From Salinispora tropica CNB-440 (GTDB taxonomy: Bacteria; Actinomycetota; Actinomycetes; Mycobacteriales; Micromonosporaceae): a stretch of DNA of 64,000 nucleotides. Of this stretch, positions 47,928 to 56,832 are shown piece by piece. Each line of letters starts with the position of its first letter. Position 1 is the stretch's first letter. A program made the position numbers and the translations under genes. Location: positions 3,600,144 through 3,664,143 of the forward strand of contig NC_009380.1 in assembly GCF_000016425.1 (NCBI RefSeq), given 5' to 3'. The notes under the pieces are model-generated. The model searched no databases, was not told where the DNA came from, and saw nothing but the letters and a program-made list of their open reading frames with translations.

Positions 47928-48679
47928 ATCCCCGAATCCTCGTGGCCACCACCGGCCGCATCCTGCGCCAACTGCGCCATGACCGGCGTACGGTCGCGCT
48001 ACTCGTGGTCGTGCCCGCGGCGCTTCTCGCGGTGGTCTACTACATGTACGTTGACCAGCCGACACCACCAGGCCAGCCGGCGCCGTTCGATCGGATCGCG
48101 CTGGTGCTGCTGGGGTTCTTCCCCTTCATCATCATGTTCCTGGTGACCAGCATCGCCATGCTGCGGGAACGCACCAGTGGCACGCTGGAACGACTACTCA
48201 CCACCCCCTTGGGCAAACTCGACCTGCTCTTCGGGTACGGCATCGCGTTCGGCCTGGCCGCCGTGGTGCAGGCGGCGGTCGCGGCCGCGGTGGCCTACTG
48301 GCTGTTCGATCTCGACACCGCCGGTAGCAGCGGTCTGGTCATCCTGATCGCGGCGGTCAACGCCGTGCTCGCCGTCGCGCTCGGGCTCTTCTGTAGCGCC
48401 TTCGCCCGGACCGAGTTCCAGGCCGTACAGTTCATGCCGGTCGTGGTCGCCCCGCAGCTGCTCCTCTGCGGGCTCTTCGTCCCCCGTGACGAGATGGCCG
48501 GCTGGCTCCAGGCGGTCAGCGATGTCCTGCCCCTGTCCTACTCGGTCGAGGCGTTACAGGAAGTCGGCTCGAGCACCGAACCGACCGTAACGATGTGGCG
48601 CGACCTTGCGATCGTGGGCGGCGCCACGGTGCTGGCGTTGGTGCTCGCCGCCGCCACCCTGCGACGACGCAGCGGCTGA
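47924..48679 (+). CDS. ABC-2 type transporter permease
   Basis: A 251-residue membrane protein with six hydrophobic helices; LVTSIAMLRERTSGTLERLLTTPL is the cytoplasmic coupling region and FVPRDEMAGWLQAVSDVLPLSYSVEAL the conserved C-terminal segment. GTG 47924 overlaps the ATPase stop by four bases. It forms the channel of the cassette with the ATPase, controlled by the downstream TetR protein. Confidence 0.92.
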   Translation: MNPRILVATTGRILRQLRHDRRTVALLVVVPAALLAVVYYMYVDQPTPPGQPAPFDRIALVLLGFFPFIIMFLVTSIAMLRERTSGTLERLLTTPLGKLDLLFGYGIAFGLAAVVQAAVAAAVAYWLFDLDTAGSSGLVILIAAVNAVLAVALGLFCSAFARTEFQAVQFMPVVVAPQLLLCGLFVPRDEMAGWLQAVSDVLPLSYSVEALQEVGSSTEPTVTMWRDLAIVGGATVLALVLAAATLRRRSG

Positions 48680-48702
48680 CCCGGGTACGACGAAGGGTGA
48701 CG

Positions 48703-49350
48703 ATGGTACGGCGGACCGGACGGCGACCTGGCAACCCGGACACCCGGGCAACGATCCTGGCGGCAGCCCGGACCACGTTCGCCGAGCGGGGCTTCGACAA
48801 AGCCTCCATCCGCGCCATCGCCGCCACCGCCGGCGTGGACCCAGCGCTGGTACACCACTACTTCGGCAGCAAGAACACGCTCTTCCTCGCCGCGATGAAC
48901 GCACCGGCCGATCCGGCCGAGGTGCTGCGGACGGTACTCGCCGGGGACCCGGACCAGATCGGGGAGCGACTGATCCGCGCCTTCCTCGGCATCTGGGACT
49001 CCCCCGCCGGCACCTCCGCGGTGGCGCTGCTGCGCTCGGCGGTCAGCAACGAGTGGACCGCTCGGCTGCTGCGCGAGTTCCTCACCACGCAGGTGCTGCG
49101 CCGGGTCCTCGACCACCTCGAGGTGGACCCGGCGCAGGCACCGCTACGCGGATCGCTGGTGGCCAGCCAACTCTTCGGCCTGGCGATGGCGCGCTACGTG
49201 ATCCGGCTCGAGCCGATCGCCACCGCTGCCCCCGAGACACTCGTCGACTCGGTCGGGCCCACCATGCAGCGCTATCTCACCGCCCCGCTGGACGGACAGG
49301 TCGGCCCGCCCAGCCGCGGTCACCGGGTCTGCTCCAGCCACGAGGCGTAG
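48703..49350 (+). CDS. TetR-family transcriptional regulator
   Basis: A 215-residue repressor. N-terminal helix-turn-helix: TRATILAAARTTFAERGFDKASIRAIAATAGVDPALVHHYFGSK, followed by an all-helical ligand domain of the TetR_C type. ATG 48703 follows AAGGGTG; it begins 24 bases after the permease stop, so it is the third gene of the efflux operon and probably represses it until a substrate binds. Its 3' end overlaps the convergent ABC exporter gene by 31 bases. Confidence 0.93.
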   Translation: MVRRTGRRPGNPDTRATILAAARTTFAERGFDKASIRAIAATAGVDPALVHHYFGSKNTLFLAAMNAPADPAEVLRTVLAGDPDQIGERLIRAFLGIWDSPAGTSAVALLRSAVSNEWTARLLREFLTTQVLRRVLDHLEVDPAQAPLRGSLVASQLFGLAMARYVIRLEPIATAAPETLVDSVGPTMQRYLTAPLDGQVGPPSRGHRVCSSHEA

Positions 49351-51089
49351 AGCTGCCCATACACCGACTCGGCGTCGCGGACCAGCTCCTCGTGCGCACC
49401 CCGCTGCACGATCCGCCCTCGGTCCACCACGATCACCTCGTCGGCGGCCTGCGCCGTGGAGAGCCGGTGCGCGATGGCGAGCGTTGTCCGGCCGCGGGTC
49501 ACCGTGTCCAGGGTGCGTTGCAGGCGCAGCTCGGTTGCCGGATCGACCGCGCTGGTGGCCTCGTCGAGCACCAGCAGATCCGGGTCAGCGACGTACGCCC
49601 GGGCGAGCGCGACCAGCTGCCGCTCGCCCACACTCAACGCCTCACCGCGCTCCCCCACCGCGGTGTCCAGGCCCGCCGGGAGGCCGTCCAGCCAGTCCGC
49701 CAACCCCAACTCCACGAAGGTGGCAGTGAGCTGCTCGTCGGTGAGATCCGGCCGGGCGAAACGGACATTTTCCGCGACGGTGGCGTCGAAGAGGAACCCG
49801 TCCTGTGGGACCATCACCACCCGCGAACGAAGCGCGCCGAAACGCACCTCCCGCAACGGCATCCCGGAGAGCAGCACGTCGCCCTCGGTCGGATCCATCA
49901 GCCGGGTGAGCAGCTTCGCGAACGTCGTCTTCCCGCTGCCGGTCTCGCCGACCACCGCCACCCGGCTCTTCGCCGGAATCTCCACCGAGATGTCGTGTAG
50001 CACCGGTGCGCCGCCCGGGTAGGCAAAACCCACCGCGACGAAGCGGATATCCAACGGACCCGGCGGGAGCTCCCGCCCCGACTCGCCGGGGTCCGCGACA
50101 TCCGGCGCAACATCCAACACGTCGAGTACCCGTCGCCAGCCGGCGATCGCGTTCTGCGCCTCGTTGAGCACCTCGGTGGCGATCTGCACCGGCTGCACGA
50201 AGAGGGTCACCAGGAACAGGAACGCGGTCACCTCACCGATGCTCAACGTACGGTCAGCGCCGAGCAGCACGCCCAGCACCACCACGCCGGCCAGCGCCAA
50301 CCCGGCGGCGATCTCACCGACCGAGCTACCCAGGATGCTGATCCGGATAGCCCGCTGCTGGGCCTGCCGCTGGTTGTCGATCGCCTCGTCGAGCCGGCGT
50401 GCGGTGCGCCCGGAAATCCCGTACGCCCGAATCACCGGTGCGCCCACCACGCTCTCGGCGATCGCACCGAGCAGCGTGCCGGTGCGCTGCCGCACCACCC
50501 CGTACGCGCCGGCGAGCCGCCGCTGAAGCAACCGGATCACGAACACCGCCGGGCCGAACGCCGCGTACACCACCAGGGTCAGCTGCCAGGAGTACGCGAG
50601 CATGACGGCCGTGGTGACCACCAGCTGACCTATGTTGATCAGCAGGATCACACCGCCCCACTGGAGGAACTGGGTGATCTGGTCGACATCGCTGGTCACC
50701 CGGGACACCAACGACCCACGCCGTTCGGACTGCTGGTGCAGCATCGACAGGTCGTGGACGTGTCGGAAGGCGCGAACCCGCACGTTGGAGAGGGCGGTCT
50801 CGCTGACCGTGAACAACCGCCGCATCATCAGGTAGCCACAGGTGGTGGTCACCACGAGCACCGCCGCGGTGACGGTCACCACCGTCCAGACCACATCCAG
50901 GCGGAGACCGCCGGCGATGCCGTTGTCGATGCCCTGCTGCACCGCCACCGGCACGGCCGCCCGACCAACCATATAGACCAGCGCCAGGCCGAGCGTGCCC
51001 GCCAACCCGACCCGCAACTCCGGAGAGAGCGCCAAGCCCCGCCGCAGCGTCCGCCAGGTCGACTCCTCAGCCGTCGCCTCCGGCGCCAT
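49320..51089 (-). CDS. ABC exporter half-transporter, catalytically complete subunit
   Basis: A 589-residue fused permease-ATPase of the ABCB type: six membrane helices (about residues 40-310) and a nucleotide-binding domain (about 340-585). Walker A GETGSGKTT, Walker B LLVLDEATSAVDP with the catalytic glutamate, and H-loop AIAHRLS are intact, but the signature is LSVGERQ instead of LSGGQ. ATG 51089 has AGGAG six bases upstream. It follows a second half-transporter on the same strand whose defects are complementary, so the two almost certainly form a heterodimer. Substrate unknown, probably a drug or lipid. Confidence 0.92.
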   Translation of the reverse strand: MAPEATAEESTWRTLRRGLALSPELRVGLAGTLGLALVYMVGRAAVPVAVQQGIDNGIAGGLRLDVVWTVVTVTAAVLVVTTTCGYLMMRRLFTVSETALSNVRVRAFRHVHDLSMLHQQSERRGSLVSRVTSDVDQITQFLQWGGVILLINIGQLVVTTAVMLAYSWQLTLVVYAAFGPAVFVIRLLQRRLAGAYGVVRQRTGTLLGAIAESVVGAPVIRAYGISGRTARRLDEAIDNQRQAQQRAIRISILGSSVGEIAAGLALAGVVVLGVLLGADRTLSIGEVTAFLFLVTLFVQPVQIATEVLNEAQNAIAGWRRVLDVLDVAPDVADPGESGRELPPGPLDIRFVAVGFAYPGGAPVLHDISVEIPAKSRVAVVGETGSGKTTFAKLLTRLMDPTEGDVLLSGMPLREVRFGALRSRVVMVPQDGFLFDATVAENVRFARPDLTDEQLTATFVELGLADWLDGLPAGLDTAVGERGEALSVGERQLVALARAYVADPDLLVLDEATSAVDPATELRLQRTLDTVTRGRTTLAIAHRLSTAQAADEVIVVDRGRIVQRGAHEELVRDAESVYGQLYASWLEQTR

Positions 51090-51106
51090 GGTGCTCCTAC
51101 TCACGT

Positions 51107-51236
51107 GTCCACCTCCAACTCGCGACTGCGGGGCTCGCAGGCTCACTCCTCGCGCTCAGCGGTCCACCTCCAACTCGCGACTGCGGGGCTCGCAGGCCAC
51201 TCCTCGCGCTCAGCGGTCCACCTCCAGTTCGAGGCC
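51107..51236. repeat. 55-bp tandem duplication between the two ABC exporter genes
   Basis: Copy 1 is 51107-51161 and copy 2 is 51162-51215, differing only by a one-base indel near the middle. A third, partial copy begins at 51216 and is the true 3' coding end of the upstream ABC gene. The stop codon of that gene lies in copy 2, so the unit was duplicated from the gene end outward. Confidence 0.9.
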
Positions 51237-53087
51237 GGTCGCCAGCGGCGGCGCGACCTCGTCGTACCCCTGCTGCTGGGCCTGCTCCACCTCGGCCTGC
51301 TCGTAGGCGGTGACCAGATCGGCGTAGCCGGGCACGGTGGCGAGCAGGTCGGTGTGCGTACCCCGGGCCACCACCCGCCCGTGTTCCAGGTACACCACCT
51401 CGTCGGCGAGGGCGATGGTCGCCCGCCGGTAGGCGACCACGAGGATCGACGTCGGCGCTCTCCCCGGCTCCGCAGCGCGTAGCCCGGCCAGGATCGCGGC
51501 CTCCACTCGCGGATCAACCGCGCTGGTCGCGTCATCCAGCACCAACAGACGCGGCCGACCGACGAGGGCTCGGGCCAGGGTCAGCCGCTGCCGCTGCCCC
51601 CCGGACAGCGATGTGCCCCGCTCCCCGACCCGGGTATCCAGGCCCTCCGGGAGAGCGGCGACGAAGCCGTCCGCACCCGCCAACCGCAGCGCCGCCCAGA
51701 CCTGCGAATCACCGAGGCCAGGCCGGTCCAGGGTGATGTTCGCCCGCACCGAATCGTCAAAGACGAACGGCACCTGCGCGACGAGCGCAACGGTCCGAGC
51801 CAGCGAGTCCGCGGAGAGGTCGCGTACGTCCACCCCGTCGACCTCGACGACACCCGCACGCGGATCAACCAGCCGCACAGCGAGCGAGGTAATGGTGGAC
51901 TTCCCTGCGCCGGTCGGCCCGACCAGGGCGACCGTCCGCCCCGCCGGCACGGTGAAACCGACCTCACCCAGTACTTCGGCACCCGGCAGGTGCGCCTCGG
52001 CCGGCTCGTATGCGAAGTGGACGTCACGGAAGGTGAGTGTTACCGGACCGGCGTCGGCGGGGTCAAGCGTCATCGGGCCGTACGACATCTCGCCGGTGGC
52101 GTCGAGTACCTGCCGGACCCGTTCCCAGCCGGCGACGCTGCGCGGCAGCTCGGCCAGGACCCAGCCGATCGCACGAATCGGGAACGCCAGCACGGTGAAG
52201 AGATACGCGACGCTGACCAGTTCGGCCACGCTGATCGCACCCTGCCGCAACCGGAGGGTGCCGACCACCAGCACGGCGAGCGTCCCGAGGCCGGGCAGGG
52301 TCTCCAGCATGGGATCGAAGACGCCGCGCAGCCGCCCCACGGACACCAGCGCGTCCCGCAGTTCGCGGGCGCGTGCGGCGAACCGCTCGGTCTCCTGCGC
52401 CTCCCGGCCCATCGTCTTGACCACCAGCGCGCCGTCGAAGCTCTCGTGGGCGATACCGCTGACCTCGGCCCGCAGCCGCTGGGCACGGGCCTGCCGGGGC
52501 GCCATCCGGCGGGAGTAGACGACGTTGAGGGCAAAGAGCGCCGGGAAGACACCCAGCCCGACCAGGGCGAGCGCCCAGTCGGTGACAAAGAGCGAGACCA
52601 CCGCACCGACCAGCATCACCAGCGTGCCCACGGCGAAGGGCAACGGTGCTACCGGGTGCCACGCGGCCTCGACATCGGAGTTCGCGTTGGACAGCAGAGT
52701 GCCGGTGGCGTTGCGCTGATGCCAGGACAGCGGTAGGTCAAGGTAGCGGCGGGTGACCCGACGACGATAGGCGGCCTGGAGACGAAACTGCATGTAGCCG
52801 GCCCCGAGTCGGCGGCCGAGGATGCCGACCACCCGCAGAATGCTGAGCCCGAGTAACGCGGCGGCGGCCAGGGCAAGCGCAGCCGTGGGCACCGAACCCT
52901 CGGCGATCGCCGGAACAACAACGTCGCCGACCACCGCGCCCACCACGTACGCGCTGGCGACGATCAGCAGCCCGAAGAGCACACTGGAGCTCGCCGCGAC
53001 CGCGAAGATCCTGGGTTGTTCCCGAATCGCCCGGCCAAGGACGACCAGCCCTCGCCAGAGCACGTCCCGACTCGTCCCGCTCGCCAC
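51210..53087 (-). CDS. ABC exporter half-transporter, degenerate-site subunit
   Basis: A 625-residue fused permease-ATPase with six helices and a nucleotide-binding domain. Walker A GPTGAGKST and signature LSGGQRQR are standard, but Walker B ends LVLDDATSAVDP (Asp for the catalytic Glu) and the switch histidine is replaced by tyrosine (VVAYRRAT). These losses match the degenerate site of heterodimeric exporters. GTG 53087 follows a GGGGGAG. It is transcribed first, followed by its partner after the tandem repeat. Between 53088 and 53217 an AT-rich stretch probably holds the promoter. Confidence 0.92.
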   Translation of the reverse strand: MASGTSRDVLWRGLVVLGRAIREQPRIFAVAASSSVLFGLLIVASAYVVGAVVGDVVVPAIAEGSVPTAALALAAAALLGLSILRVVGILGRRLGAGYMQFRLQAAYRRRVTRRYLDLPLSWHQRNATGTLLSNANSDVEAAWHPVAPLPFAVGTLVMLVGAVVSLFVTDWALALVGLGVFPALFALNVVYSRRMAPRQARAQRLRAEVSGIAHESFDGALVVKTMGREAQETERFAARARELRDALVSVGRLRGVFDPMLETLPGLGTLAVLVVGTLRLRQGAISVAELVSVAYLFTVLAFPIRAIGWVLAELPRSVAGWERVRQVLDATGEMSYGPMTLDPADAGPVTLTFRDVHFAYEPAEAHLPGAEVLGEVGFTVPAGRTVALVGPTGAGKSTITSLAVRLVDPRAGVVEVDGVDVRDLSADSLARTVALVAQVPFVFDDSVRANITLDRPGLGDSQVWAALRLAGADGFVAALPEGLDTRVGERGTSLSGGQRQRLTLARALVGRPRLLVLDDATSAVDPRVEAAILAGLRAAEPGRAPTSILVVAYRRATIALADEVVYLEHGRVVARGTHTDLLATVPGYADLVTAYEQAEVEQAQQQGYDEVAPPLATGLELEVDR

Positions 53088-53217
53088 GTTCTCCCCCGCC
53101 GTAAGTTGTCATTATCTCTACCATCCTTACCTGCTGGAGCCAGGTCCGCCGACTCGGACGACCACCCCGGTGCGGTGCAACCGACGGAGCCAGACGTGAT
53201 GGGCCTACCATCAGGGC

Positions 53218-53847
53218 ATGCCGCAGTACGCCCGGTCGGAGCGGGAGACGCTCGTCGACCTTATGCAGACGTTGGGACCGGAGGCACCAACACTCAACAC
53301 GGGTTGGACCACCCGGGATCTCGCCGCCCACCTGGTGCTGCGAGAACGCCGCCCGGACGCCGCTGGCGGGATCCTGCTGCCGCCGCTGCGCGAGTACGCC
53401 GAGCGGGTCCGTCGACAACTCGCCGCCCGCCCCTGGGAGAGCCTGGTTGACCAGGTACGTCGGCCGCCGGTGTGGAGCCCGATCAGCAATCCGCTGCTCG
53501 ACGAGGCGGCCAACACGATGGAGTTCTTCATCCATCACGAGGACGTTCGCCGGGCACAGGCCGACTGGCAGCCCCGCGACCTGCCGGCGGGGCTGCAACA
53601 GGCGCTGTGGCGCCGGGCGGCGGCGCTGGCCCGGATGGCGCTGCGCCGTTTCCCGGCCGAGGTGCTGGTCCAAGCCCCGGGGTACGGGCAGCGATCGGCC
53701 GGTCGGGGCGACGAGCAGCTCCGGATGGTGGGTGCGCCCAGCGAGCTGGTGCTCTTCCTAAGCGGGCGACAACGGGCGGCGCGGGTGCAGATCGACGGCC
53801 CGCCGGGACTGGCCGACCGGCTGCGCGACGCCCGGTTGGGGCTGTGA
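53218..53847 (+). CDS. TIGR03085 family protein (maleylpyruvate isomerase-like)
   Basis: A 209-residue protein of the TIGR03085 family, an actinobacterial branch of the DinB/mycothiol-dependent maleylpyruvate isomerase group. The conserved elements are ERETLVDLMQTLGPEAPTL, TTRDLAAHLVLRERRPD and EFFIHHEDVRRA; the histidines of these could bind a metal. The actual reaction is unknown. ATG 53218 starts it. It faces the LtrA gene across a strong hairpin. Confidence 0.9.
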   Translation: MPQYARSERETLVDLMQTLGPEAPTLNTGWTTRDLAAHLVLRERRPDAAGGILLPPLREYAERVRRQLAARPWESLVDQVRRPPVWSPISNPLLDEAANTMEFFIHHEDVRRAQADWQPRDLPAGLQQALWRRAAALARMALRRFPAEVLVQAPGYGQRSAGRGDEQLRMVGAPSELVLFLSGRQRAARVQIDGPPGLADRLRDARLGL

Positions 53848-53892
53848 CCCGCTCGCCCCGGCGAGGAGTTCCACCCGACCGGCCCTACCTGC

Positions 53893-53933
53893 GTCAGCCC
53901 AGACGGCGGGAACACCCCGCCGTCTGGGCTGAC
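53893..53933. terminator. Perfect 18-bp bidirectional terminator hairpin
   Basis: Arms 53893-53910 and 53916-53933 are exact complements with loop AACAC, placed between the convergent TIGR03085 and LtrA genes. Confidence 0.8.
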
Positions 53934-53946
53934 GATGTGGGGCTGA

Positions 53947-55254
53947 TCACAGATTCCGGCCGCGCCACTCGTCCTGCTTGGCCTCGATGGCCAGCTGTTC
54001 CCGCAGCGCCGTCCCGCGGATCTGATGCCGGTGTGGCGCGTCCACGACGTACTGCACGATCAACAGCAACAGGCACACCGCCGACAGCAACACCAGGGCG
54101 AGCAGACCCGGCAGCCGGTGGGACAGCGGAATCAGTGGGAGGAGCAGCGCGACCGCGGTGACCGGCGGCCAGCGGAGTTTGCGGGGCGCCACAGCGCCCA
54201 ACGCGATCAGGGTGACCAGAAAGATGATCACACCGCCGTAGAGGCTCAACGCCTCAATGACCGGCAGTGGCAGCCCCCATGCCGGCGTCCGCGGATCCGC
54301 CAGGTCATGCAACAGCCGCTTCAGAGCCAGGGCGAACAGGATGATCCCCGCCACCAACGGCAGGTGTAGATAGGTGTAGGCGTAACGGGCGAGCATGCGG
54401 CGCGCATCCGGATCCCGGGTCCGGTACAGGGCGTGCTCCATACCGACCGCGAGGCTGTCGAAATACGCCCACCACAGCACGGCGATAACGGCGATGCCCA
54501 CCACCGCGGCCATCACGACCGGCGCGGTCAACGGCAGGCTGTCGGCGGCCAGGTTCGGTCCGAGCCCCAGCGAAATGATCGACTCTCCCAAGGCGATCAA
54601 CACGATCAAGCCGTACCGCTCTGCCCAGTGCGCGGCGGAGGTCACCGTCCCCCGCACGCCCAGGCCCGCACCGTACTCGACACCGATCGCGGCAATCCAC
54701 AACGTGAGCCGAAGCAGCCGCTCGGCGTCCCCCTCGACGAGGTGCTGCGGCACCAACGCGGCGGCGACCAACAGGGCGGTGGCGGTCACCGGCGGCGCGA
54801 GCAGCAGCAGCCAGCGCCGACGCAGTTTGGGGTTTGACCGCGCCACCCAGCCGAAGACACCCACCTGGAGCACCCGCACGAGGAAGTAGCAGGCGGCGAA
54901 GACGAGCGGACCGGCCAAGCCCTCGGGTACCTCCACGAACGCCGACGGGATACTCAGCGCGAGCACGAAGACCGCGGCCGTGGTGACGAATCCGACCAGC
55001 GGGACGCTGCCCTGGTCAACGCGGATCACGTTGCCGAGGGCGGCGAAGCCCACCCAGCACCACCAGAGCAGCGCCAGCGCCAGCAGGCACCGCAGGAGAA
55101 CGGGCAAGCTGAGGTCGGCGGCGGCCAGCTCGGTGACGTTGAGGAACGCGAATACGAAGACCAGATCGTAGAAGAGCTCGAGGCGCGTGGTCCGGGAACC
55201 GGGCGCGCCCGGTTGAACCGCCGGCGACCAGCGGATCCGGTTCTCACGCTCCAC
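53947..55254 (-). CDS. LtrA-family (low temperature requirement) membrane protein
   Basis: A 435-residue integral membrane protein with about eleven hydrophobic helices and the LtrA pattern: TTRLELFYDLVFVFAFLNVT at the start, GVFGWVARSN, ERYGLIVLIALGESIISLG in the middle (the most conserved element), and YLHLPLVAGIILFALALKR. Function is unknown; the name comes from a Listeria cold-growth mutant. GTG 55254 has GGGAG upstream. Single-gene unit. Confidence 0.92.
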   Translation of the reverse strand: MERENRIRWSPAVQPGAPGSRTTRLELFYDLVFVFAFLNVTELAAADLSLPVLLRCLLALALLWWCWVGFAALGNVIRVDQGSVPLVGFVTTAAVFVLALSIPSAFVEVPEGLAGPLVFAACYFLVRVLQVGVFGWVARSNPKLRRRWLLLLAPPVTATALLVAAALVPQHLVEGDAERLLRLTLWIAAIGVEYGAGLGVRGTVTSAAHWAERYGLIVLIALGESIISLGLGPNLAADSLPLTAPVVMAAVVGIAVIAVLWWAYFDSLAVGMEHALYRTRDPDARRMLARYAYTYLHLPLVAGIILFALALKRLLHDLADPRTPAWGLPLPVIEALSLYGGVIIFLVTLIALGAVAPRKLRWPPVTAVALLLPLIPLSHRLPGLLALVLLSAVCLLLLIVQYVVDAPHRHQIRGTALREQLAIEAKQDEWRGRNL

Positions 55255-55313
55255 CCGGCCAGTCTCCCAATCGGTCCGGCCGTCGCGGGCCGCTTCCGCG
55301 GGCCCTACGTGAT

Positions 55314-56771
55314 TCAGGCGATGACCGCCGGCTCCGACCACTGCGGCCGGCCGACGCGGTCCAGGTCGTACCGGACGGCGGCGATCCGGTCGACCGCCTC
55401 CACCAAATCGGCGCCGGGCAGGGTGAACGGCAACCGCAGGAAGCGCTCCAGCGTCCCGTCCAGACCGAACCGAGGGCCGGGGGCAAGGCGTACGCCCACC
55501 TGCTCGGCAGCTCGGGCGAGCGCGCTGGAGATCGGGCCGTCGAGCTCCGCCCAGAGGGTGACTCCACCGTGCGGCACGGTCACCCGCCACTCGGGCAGGC
55601 GCTCGGCGAGGGCACCGAGCAACGCGTCCCGCTGGGCGGTGAGCTGTCCCCGCCGGGCCGCCACGATCGCCGGACCCTGTGCCAGTAGGTGGACGGCGAC
55701 CAGCTGGTCCAGCACCGGACTCGCCATGTCCACCCCGACCCGGACGGCGGCGAGCCGCTGCACCTGTGGCGCGGAGGCGCGGATCCAGCCGATCCGCAAC
55801 CCACCCCAGTACGCCTTGCTCATCCCCCCGACGGTGAGCACCCGGGAGTGCCGATCGAAGCTGGCCGTGGGCGGGGGCATCACCCTGCCATCCAGGGAGA
55901 GGTCCACGAACGACTCGTCGACCACCAGGTCGGCGCCGACGGCGTGCGCGGTGGCGACCAGCCGTTCCCGCAGCTGGGCCGACATCAGGTGGCCGGTCGG
56001 GTTCTGAAAGTCGGGGATCAGGTAGGCCAGTTTGGGTCGCCCCTGACGGAGGGCGCCGAGCAGGAGGTCAGCGTCCCAACCGGGGGCATCCGGGGCGAGG
56101 CCGTGGGTGCTGATGCGGGCCCGCCGGCCATGCAGCGCGGCCAGGGCGTTCGGATAGCTGGGCGCCTCCACCAGGACGCTGCTGCCCGGACTGTGGGTGA
56201 GGCGGAGCACCAGGTCCAGGGCGTGCTGGGTGCCATTGGTGACCATGATCTGCTCGGGTGAGGTGGGTAGGCCCCGTTCGTCGTACGTGCGGGCGATGGC
56301 CTCCCGCAGTTCGCTGATACCGGTGGGGTGGTAGCCCGCCCCACCCAGGTAGCTGGGTAGGTCCGCGGCGGCGGCCTGGGCAGCGGGCAGCAGCTCGGGC
56401 GGGGCGGCCAGGGCCGCGACTCCAAGATCAAGCATCTCGCGGTCCTCGAGCGGGGTCCAGAGGCCGCTCCCCGCCACCCGATGGTTGCCGGGGAGCATGG
56501 TCCAGCTGCCGGCACCTCGCCGGCTGGCGAGGTGGCCACTGTCGCGAAGCTCCCGATAGGCCGCGGTGACCGTGGTCCGGCTGATCCGCAGCGACTCCGC
56601 CAGCTCCCGCTCGGCCGGCAGGCGGGCGCCCAGCGGAAGCCGCCCGTCGGCGAGCAGCCCCCGGATGGCGGCGGCCAGCGCCGCATAGTCGGGGCTGCGC
56701 CGACGACCGGGGAGCGCATGCCACTGGCCGAGCAGCCGGGCCAATTGGTTTCCGCGTATTTGACTCGTCAT
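55314..56771 (-). CDS. MocR/GntR-family PLP-dependent transcriptional regulator
   Basis: A 485-residue fusion: an N-terminal GntR winged helix (about residues 20-90, LPLGARLPAERELAESLRISRTTVTAAYRELRDSG) and a C-terminal aminotransferase fold type I (about 120-480) with the PLP-binding lysine in VGGMSKAYWGG. MocR proteins bind PLP or amino-acid ligands and control nearby genes. It is divergent from a YczE-type membrane gene with 61 bases between the starts, and two direct repeats lie in that gap. This is the known MocR/YczE pairing. ATG 56771 starts it. Confidence 0.93.
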   Translation of the reverse strand: MTSQIRGNQLARLLGQWHALPGRRRSPDYAALAAAIRGLLADGRLPLGARLPAERELAESLRISRTTVTAAYRELRDSGHLASRRGAGSWTMLPGNHRVAGSGLWTPLEDREMLDLGVAALAAPPELLPAAQAAAADLPSYLGGAGYHPTGISELREAIARTYDERGLPTSPEQIMVTNGTQHALDLVLRLTHSPGSSVLVEAPSYPNALAALHGRRARISTHGLAPDAPGWDADLLLGALRQGRPKLAYLIPDFQNPTGHLMSAQLRERLVATAHAVGADLVVDESFVDLSLDGRVMPPPTASFDRHSRVLTVGGMSKAYWGGLRIGWIRASAPQVQRLAAVRVGVDMASPVLDQLVAVHLLAQGPAIVAARRGQLTAQRDALLGALAERLPEWRVTVPHGGVTLWAELDGPISSALARAAEQVGVRLAPGPRFGLDGTLERFLRLPFTLPGADLVEAVDRIAAVRYDLDRVGRPQWSEPAVIA

Positions 56772-56789
56772 GGGGGCCACTCCACCAAT

Positions 56790-56825
56790 ATTGGCTCTAC
56801 TGGTTGCCTGATTGGCTACTAGGTT
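56790..56825. promoter_or_regulatory. MocR operator: two direct repeats 21 bp apart
   Basis: ATTGGCTCTACTGGTT (56790-56805) and ATTGGCTACTAGGTT (56811-56825) are near copies whose starts are 21 bases apart, two turns of the helix. Direct repeats with such phasing are typical of MocR operators. CCAATATTGG (56785-56794) is also palindromic and the third ATTGGC at 56842 may extend the array. Confidence 0.6.
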
Positions 56826-56832
56826 GGCATGC

